Of a DNA stretch of 8,786 bases, positions 5,439-8,786 are shown in pieces; the first letter of the stretch is position 1; every line of letters starts with the position of its first letter. Made by a program: the position numbers and the translations under genes. The notes under the pieces are model-generated. The model saw nothing but the letters and a program-made list of their open reading frames with translations. It had not been told where the DNA came from and ran no database searches. The DNA is from Dehalococcoidia bacterium. Its GTDB lineage: Bacteria; Chloroflexota; Dehalococcoidia; UBA2979. The stretch is taken from contig SCTU01000068.1 of NCBI GenBank assembly GCA_004297315.1, forward strand, positions 1-8,786, given 5' to 3'.

Positions 5439-7931
5439 ATGGTCGGGAAGAACGAGACACGAGCGATGGCTCGGACCAGGACGGCCCGCCGCGCCCGCGG
5501 CGCTCGCGCTGCCGGGGGCGTCCCCGACATCACGGACGCCGGGCGCATGCTCCTTCGTCCCGAAGTCGTGGGGACGGTGCTCGTCGTGCTCGCCGCGGCG
5601 GCCGTGCCGTCCGTCATCCCTCTGACCGGTGTCGTGGGCGAAGCCCGCGATGGCATCATCGGTGTGCTCGGACTCCACGTATTCACGATGATCGGGCTGC
5701 TGGCCGCTCTCGGCGCACTGCTGGCGCTGCGCCGTGCGGACCTGCTGCGCAGCCAGTTCCGTCACCTCATGGGGGGCGCCGTCGTACTGCTCTTCGTGGC
5801 CGGGCTGCTCGCCCGCTGGCACCCGGAGACCACCGTCGGCGGCGTCGACCTGCACGAGGTCTCTGCCGGTGGTTCGCTGGGCGGGATGCTCACGGAAGGC
5901 CGCTGGCGAGCACTCGGCTGGCTGGCACTCGCCCCGCTGGGCTTCACGCTGCTGTGGCCGCGCACGGCGTGGTCGATTGCACGCGCAACCCCGCCGGCGA
6001 CGTGGGAGACGCTGAAATGGCTGTGGGCGCTCGGCCTGCACCGTCGGGCTGCTTCTGCCCTCGGCACGCTCGTCTTCCGTCATCGCTTGGCCGTCCCCGT
6101 CGAAGTGGACGCCTCCGAGGGCGGTGCGGCCGCCCCGAAGTCGCCACGCCTACGCGCCATCCAGGCGGATCCTCTAGCGGCCGTAGACGCGGCGGCGGCC
6201 GCCAGGGCCGCGGCGCAACTGGGCATGGACCTCGACACTCCGCTTGCCGAGCAGCGCGACGCTAGCGGCGGCTGGCAACTGCCGCCGTTGAAGATGCTGA
6301 CCAAGATCGAGACCCCCAAGTCCGCGGCCCTCGACAACGAGCGCCGCGCCCGCCTGATCGAGCAGACGCTCGCCTCCTTTGGTGTGGACGCGACGGTCGT
6401 CGAGGTGAACGAGGGGCCGGCGGTCACTCAGTTCGGTGTCGAGCCGGGCTGGGACGTGAAGACAAAGATGGTCCCGGAGCGTGACGTCACCGGCCGGCCG
6501 ATCTTCGAGGTAGACGGGACGCCGCGCGTCTCGGAGGTCGAGGTCTCACGCACGCGCATCCGCGTGAACCGGATCACGGCGCTCCAGACTGACCTGGCGC
6601 TGGCCCTCGCCTCCCCCGCGCTACGCGTGGAAGCGCCTGTCCCGGGCAAGCCGATGGTCGGGATCGAGGTCCCGAACGGGAGCACCTCGGTCGTCTCGTT
6701 GCGGTCCGTGATGGAAGCACCCGCGTTCCAGAAGTTCGCGTCGAAGGCGGCCCTCCCGGTCGCCCTCGGCTCCGGCGTTTCCGGTGAGCCGGTGTTCGCC
6801 GACCTTGCGAAGATGCCGCACCTGCTCATCGCCGGCGCGACCGGCTCCGGCAAGTCGGTCTGTCTGAACACGATCATCACCGGACTGCTGATGAACTACT
6901 CGCCGGAGCAACTGCGGTTCGTCATGGTCGACCCAAAGCGTGTCGAACTGACCTCGTTCGGGAAGATCCCGCACCTGGCCTTTTCCGAGATCGTCGTGGA
7001 GATGGACCGCGTCGTCGGCACGCTGCAGGCCGTGATCAACGAGATGGACACGCGGTACCGCCGCTTCGCCCAGGAGGGCGTGCGCAATATCGAGCGGTTC
7101 AACGAGAAGAACCCAGGCCGCCGCCTCCCCTACTGGGTGGTCGTGATCGACGAACTGGCTGACCTGATGATGGCGGTGCCGTATCAGGTCGAGCACCAGC
7201 TCGTGCGCCTCGCCCAACTCGCGAGGGCTACCGGGATCCACTTGGTGATTGCGACGCAGCGACCGTCCGTGGACGTGATCACCGGCCTGATCAAGGCGAA
7301 CTTCCCCACGCGCATCGCCTTCGCCGTGTCTTCGATGGTGGACTCGCGCACGATCCTTGACCAGGCGGGCGCCGAGAAGCTGCTGGGCAAGGGCGACATG
7401 CTCTACGTGCCGCCCGAGGCGCAGAAGCCGAAGCGGGTGCAGGGCGTCTACGTCTCCGACGACGAAATCGAGTCGATCGTGAAGTTCTGGACGCAGGGCC
7501 GTTTCCAGCGACTCGTGCCGGAGAAGTACGACGCCGCCCTCGCCGCGGCGATCGAGGAGGCCTCCACCATCACCGAGGGCGACGGCCCCGAGGTGCTGTC
7601 CGGCGGCGACGACCAGATGCTCGCGAAGGCGGTGGAGGTCGCGCAGGAGAGTCGCACGCTTTCGACGTCGATGCTCCAGCGCAAGCTCGGCATCGGCTAT
7701 CCGCGGGCGGCCCGGCTCATGGACCAGCTCGAGGAGCGCGGCATCGTGGCACCGGCCGAACCCGGAGGGAAGGCGCGCGAGGTGCTGGTGACCCGCGACG
7801 GCGACCCGCTGGGCGGCGCTGACGCCCGCCAACCGGCCAGCCTCGCCGCCCATGCGGCCTCGATCACGATGAAGTCGCCCGCAAAGCCCGAGGTGCGCCG
7901 CGAGCCCCCGAAGCCGTTCGACGCGGACTGA
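5439..7931 (+). CDS. ftsK: DNA translocase FtsK/SpoIIIE family
   Basis: Membrane-anchored hexameric ATPase that pumps chromosomal DNA through the closing septum and assists dimer resolution. The 830-residue product has four hydrophobic spans in the first 180 residues (about 38-62, 73-97, 110-126, 158-175), then a short Ala-rich linker, unlike the long one of E. coli. The alpha/beta motor follows: GPAVTQFGVEPG, APVPGKPMVGIEVPN, Walker A GATGSGKS (residues 466-473, Lys472), VDPKRVELTSF, Walker B VVVIDELADLMM (Asp571-Glu572), and RPSVDVITGLIKANFPTRIAF. Residues about 724-786 form the winged-helix gamma domain that reads chromosome-polarity sites, with GYPRAARLMDQLEERGIV. About 30 extra residues lie at 338-368, before RVNRITALQTDLALAL. 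The start at 5439 has only a weak GGGGGCGG ahead; an in-frame ATG at 5466 is the alternative. It stands 80 bases after rnj and could be read from that promoter. Confidence 0.95.
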   Translation: MVGKNETRAMARTRTARRARGARAAGGVPDITDAGRMLLRPEVVGTVLVVLAAAAVPSVIPLTGVVGEARDGIIGVLGLHVFTMIGLLAALGALLALRRADLLRSQFRHLMGGAVVLLFVAGLLARWHPETTVGGVDLHEVSAGGSLGGMLTEGRWRALGWLALAPLGFTLLWPRTAWSIARATPPATWETLKWLWALGLHRRAASALGTLVFRHRLAVPVEVDASEGGAAAPKSPRLRAIQADPLAAVDAAAAARAAAQLGMDLDTPLAEQRDASGGWQLPPLKMLTKIETPKSAALDNERRARLIEQTLASFGVDATVVEVNEGPAVTQFGVEPGWDVKTKMVPERDVTGRPIFEVDGTPRVSEVEVSRTRIRVNRITALQTDLALALASPALRVEAPVPGKPMVGIEVPNGSTSVVSLRSVMEAPAFQKFASKAALPVALGSGVSGEPVFADLAKMPHLLIAGATGSGKSVCLNTIITGLLMNYSPEQLRFVMVDPKRVELTSFGKIPHLAFSEIVVEMDRVVGTLQAVINEMDTRYRRFAQEGVRNIERFNEKNPGRRLPYWVVVIDELADLMMAVPYQVEHQLVRLAQLARATGIHLVIATQRPSVDVITGLIKANFPTRIAFAVSSMVDSRTILDQAGAEKLLGKGDMLYVPPEAQKPKRVQGVYVSDDEIESIVKFWTQGRFQRLVPEKYDAALAAAIEEASTITEGDGPEVLSGGDDQMLAKAVEVAQESRTLSTSMLQRKLGIGYPRAARLMDQLEERGIVAPAEPGGKAREVLVTRDGDPLGGADARQPASLAAHAASITMKSPAKPEVRREPPKPFDAD

Positions 7932-7946
7932 CCCCGGTCCGAGTAC

Positions 7947-8333
7947 CTAGCCGACGGTGCCGGGCGCCTCGTGGTCGGTCTTGCCGGTGATCTTGTTGTG
8001 CTGGTCGACGAAGACCACTCGGGGGCGGACGGACCGCGCCTCGGCGTCGTCGACGAGGTGGTACGCCATGATGATCACGATGTCGCCCGGATGGATGTGG
8101 TGTGCCGCCGCGCCGTTCGCGCAGATCACGCCGCTGCCCGCCGGACCCTCGATCGCGTAGGTCTCGAGGCGCGCCCCGTTCGCCAGGTTGACGACCAATA
8201 CCTGCTCGTTCTGCAGGATGTCGGCGGCGCGCAGGAGGTCCGCGTCCACGGTGAGGCTGCCGACATAGTGGAGGTCGGCCTCGGTCACCGTCGCGCGGTG
8301 GATCTTGCCGTGGAGCATCACGCGCATGGACAT
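7947..8333 (-). CDS. panD: Aspartate 1-decarboxylase (pyruvoyl-dependent)
   Basis: Makes beta-alanine from L-aspartate for pantothenate and coenzyme A, which in turn supplies the phosphopantetheine arm of ACP. The proenzyme cleaves itself before a serine to create the pyruvoyl cofactor. Here the cleavage site is Gly25-Ser26 in HYVGSLTVD, preceded by MLHGKIHRATVTEADL with the conserved Lys and His. RLETYAIEG supplies the Arg and Tyr of the active site, and GVICANGAAAH the Asn-Gly-Ala-Ala segment. At 128 residues it has the usual length. Two starts compete: ATG at 8333, fitting a leaderless promoter, and ATG at 8327, which has AGGTG 8 bases upstream; family alignment does not separate them. It ends 15 bases from the ftsK stop, tail to tail. 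Confidence 0.95.
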   Translation of the reverse strand: MSMRVMLHGKIHRATVTEADLHYVGSLTVDADLLRAADILQNEQVLVVNLANGARLETYAIEGPAGSGVICANGAAAHHIHPGDIVIIMAYHLVDDAEARSVRPRVVFVDQHNKITGKTDHEAPGTVG

Positions 8334-8339
8334 AGCACC

Positions 8340-8368
8340 TGTCTACCGGGCCCGGCCCGGACGCGCAA
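8340..8368 (-). promoter_or_regulatory. Putative panD promoter with a palindrome in its spacer
   Basis: Read on the minus strand, TTGCGC (8368-8363) and TAGACA (8345-8340) are 17 bases apart, and the -10 ends 6 bases before the ATG at 8333. Both hexamers match consensus at only 3 positions, so the spacing is the main support. The perfect 10-base palindrome CCGGGCCCGG (8346-8355) directly abuts the -10 within the spacer and might be an operator, or simply GC-rich sequence. Confidence 0.33.
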
Positions 8369-8378
8369 TCGCGGCGGG

Positions 8379-8762
8379 CTAGTAGGGAGCCTTCAGCGTA
8401 GGGAACATCGGGAAATGCTTCAGGTTGCGCGTCCACAGGATGGCGTCCAGGCGGTCGGCCGTGGCGGCGACCACGTAATCGACCGGGTCGATGCCGGGAT
8501 GCGAGCGGATGTAGTAGTTCGCCAGCCGGCCCGCATCCTCCGCTACGGCCTCGTCCACGACGGCCCACTCCAAGATGTCGAGGAGGCGGCGCGTCGCGCG
8601 TTCCTCGGCCGGACGCATCCCCGCGAGAATCTCGACGCGCGTCATGACGGACGCCGCGAAGCGGTGCCCACGCGTGGCGGCATCGCGCAGCGCCGCCTCC
8701 GCGGCAGCCAGGCCGCGGAGGTGGTCGATCAGGACAGACGTGTCGAGGAGGACTATTGCCAT
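8379..8762 (-). CDS. PIN-domain ribonuclease, VapC-like toxin
   Basis: Mg2+-dependent RNase of the PIN fold, most likely the toxin of a type II VapBC pair that cleaves tRNA or rRNA when its antitoxin is lost. The 127-residue product has the acidic active-site set: Asp7 in VLLDTSVLIDHL, Glu44 in TRVEILAGM, and Asp95 in DPVDYVVAATA. The fourth position is Asn113 in LWTRNLKHFPMF, a common VapC variant. Length is normal. The ATG at 8762 has no clear ribosome site but would overlap the stop of a candidate upstream gene, consistent with antitoxin-coupled translation. The frame stays open to the window edge, so a start further upstream cannot be excluded. panD follows 45 bases later on the same strand and appears functionally unrelated. 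Confidence 0.85.
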   Translation of the reverse strand: MAIVLLDTSVLIDHLRGLAAAEAALRDAATRGHRFAASVMTRVEILAGMRPAEERATRRLLDILEWAVVDEAVAEDAGRLANYYIRSHPGIDPVDYVVAATADRLDAILWTRNLKHFPMFPTLKAPY

Positions 8763-8786
8763 TCGGCGGTACGACGCGCCATACCG
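8753..8786 (-). CDS. Possible C-terminal end of the partner antitoxin (partial)
   Basis: On the minus strand from the window edge, one frame reads GMARRTAEWQ and stops at TAG (8755-8753), overlapping the first bases of the toxin gene by 10. VapB-type antitoxins normally lie immediately upstream of vapC with such short overlaps, and a basic tail with Trp is plausible. Only about ten codons are visible and the other two frames are also open, so this is a prediction from context rather than a recognised gene. Confidence 0.3.
   Translation of the reverse strand, partial: GMARRTAEWQ

Noticed and set aside
6180..6225. GCG/GCC-rich run as a simple-sequence repeat
   Set aside because: It encodes the Ala-rich FtsK linker with mixed codons and no fixed period, so it is compositional bias, not a tandem repeat.
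5405..6265. Plus-strand open frame of 286 codons over the start of ftsK
   Set aside because: Its Arg/Gly/Pro-rich product is what an out-of-frame reading of GC-rich coding DNA gives, while the overlapping frame encodes clear FtsK membrane spans.
6621..7853. Minus-strand open frame of 410 codons opposite ftsK
   Set aside because: It is opposite the highly conserved FtsK motor; its product is His/Arg/Asp-rich with no domain, typical of an antisense shadow.
7864..8568. Minus-strand open frame of 234 codons over panD and vapC
   Set aside because: It runs out of frame across two well-recognised genes and is rich in Arg, Gly and Pro with no motif.
1..8786. Hidden mobile element, CRISPR array, tRNA or defence island
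   Set aside because: No transposase, integrase, array of direct repeats, tRNA cloverleaf or defence gene was seen; base composition is even apart from the short 2973-3010 island, and the only accessory gene is the PIN toxin.

Overview
The window is about 8.8 kb of dense, GC-rich bacterial chromosome, roughly two-thirds G+C, with third codon positions mostly G or C. The gene set is almost entirely core housekeeping: fatty-acid synthesis (fabG, acpP), transcription antitermination (nusB), Tat protein export (tatA/B-like, tatC), DNA repair (family 4 uracil-DNA glycosylase), RNA processing and decay (RNase J), chromosome segregation (ftsK/spoIIIE), pantothenate synthesis (panD) and one PIN-domain toxin. 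RNase J, an Fe-S family 4 UDG, a single-subunit TatA/B-TatC pair and an FtsK with an enlarged DNA-translocase insert fit a Chloroflexota-type bacterium (Dehalococcoidia-like). No marker here proves the phylum, so this is inference. There are no tRNAs, rRNAs, insertion sequences, CRISPR arrays or phage genes.

Layout. Plus strand, 5 to 7931: fabG, nusB, acpP, tatA/B-like, tatC, udg, rnj, ftsK. They fall into probable transcription units: (fabG)-nusB-acpP, with nusB sitting between two fatty-acid genes that are usually adjacent; tatA-tatC, with a 4-base GTGA overlap; udg-rnj, with a 1-base TGATG overlap; and ftsK, 80 bases after rnj. Minus strand, 8786 down to 7947: a possible antitoxin tail at the window edge, a VapC-like PIN toxin, then panD. 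panD converges on ftsK with only 15 bases between the stop codons. No gene-free stretch exceeds 80 bases.

The most useful observations concern expression signals and one possible lesion. (1) fabG has no usable start in its own frame: two tandem TGA codons close the frame just upstream of a truncated first beta strand. A short MTATR start lies in another frame, and restoring 8 bases would give a normal 248-residue FabG. This is either a real frameshift or a sequence error. (2) tatA, udg and panD each have a -10-like hexamer ending exactly 6 bases before the ATG and little or no usable Shine-Dalgarno sequence for that ATG, whereas the operon-internal genes nusB, acpP, tatC and rnj have good ones. 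This suggests leaderless transcripts at the heads of units. (3) The acpP start is probably the GTG at 1280, not the ATG overlapping nusB.

I do not see an undescribed multi-gene system here. The region is ordinary core genome with a few points worth checking.
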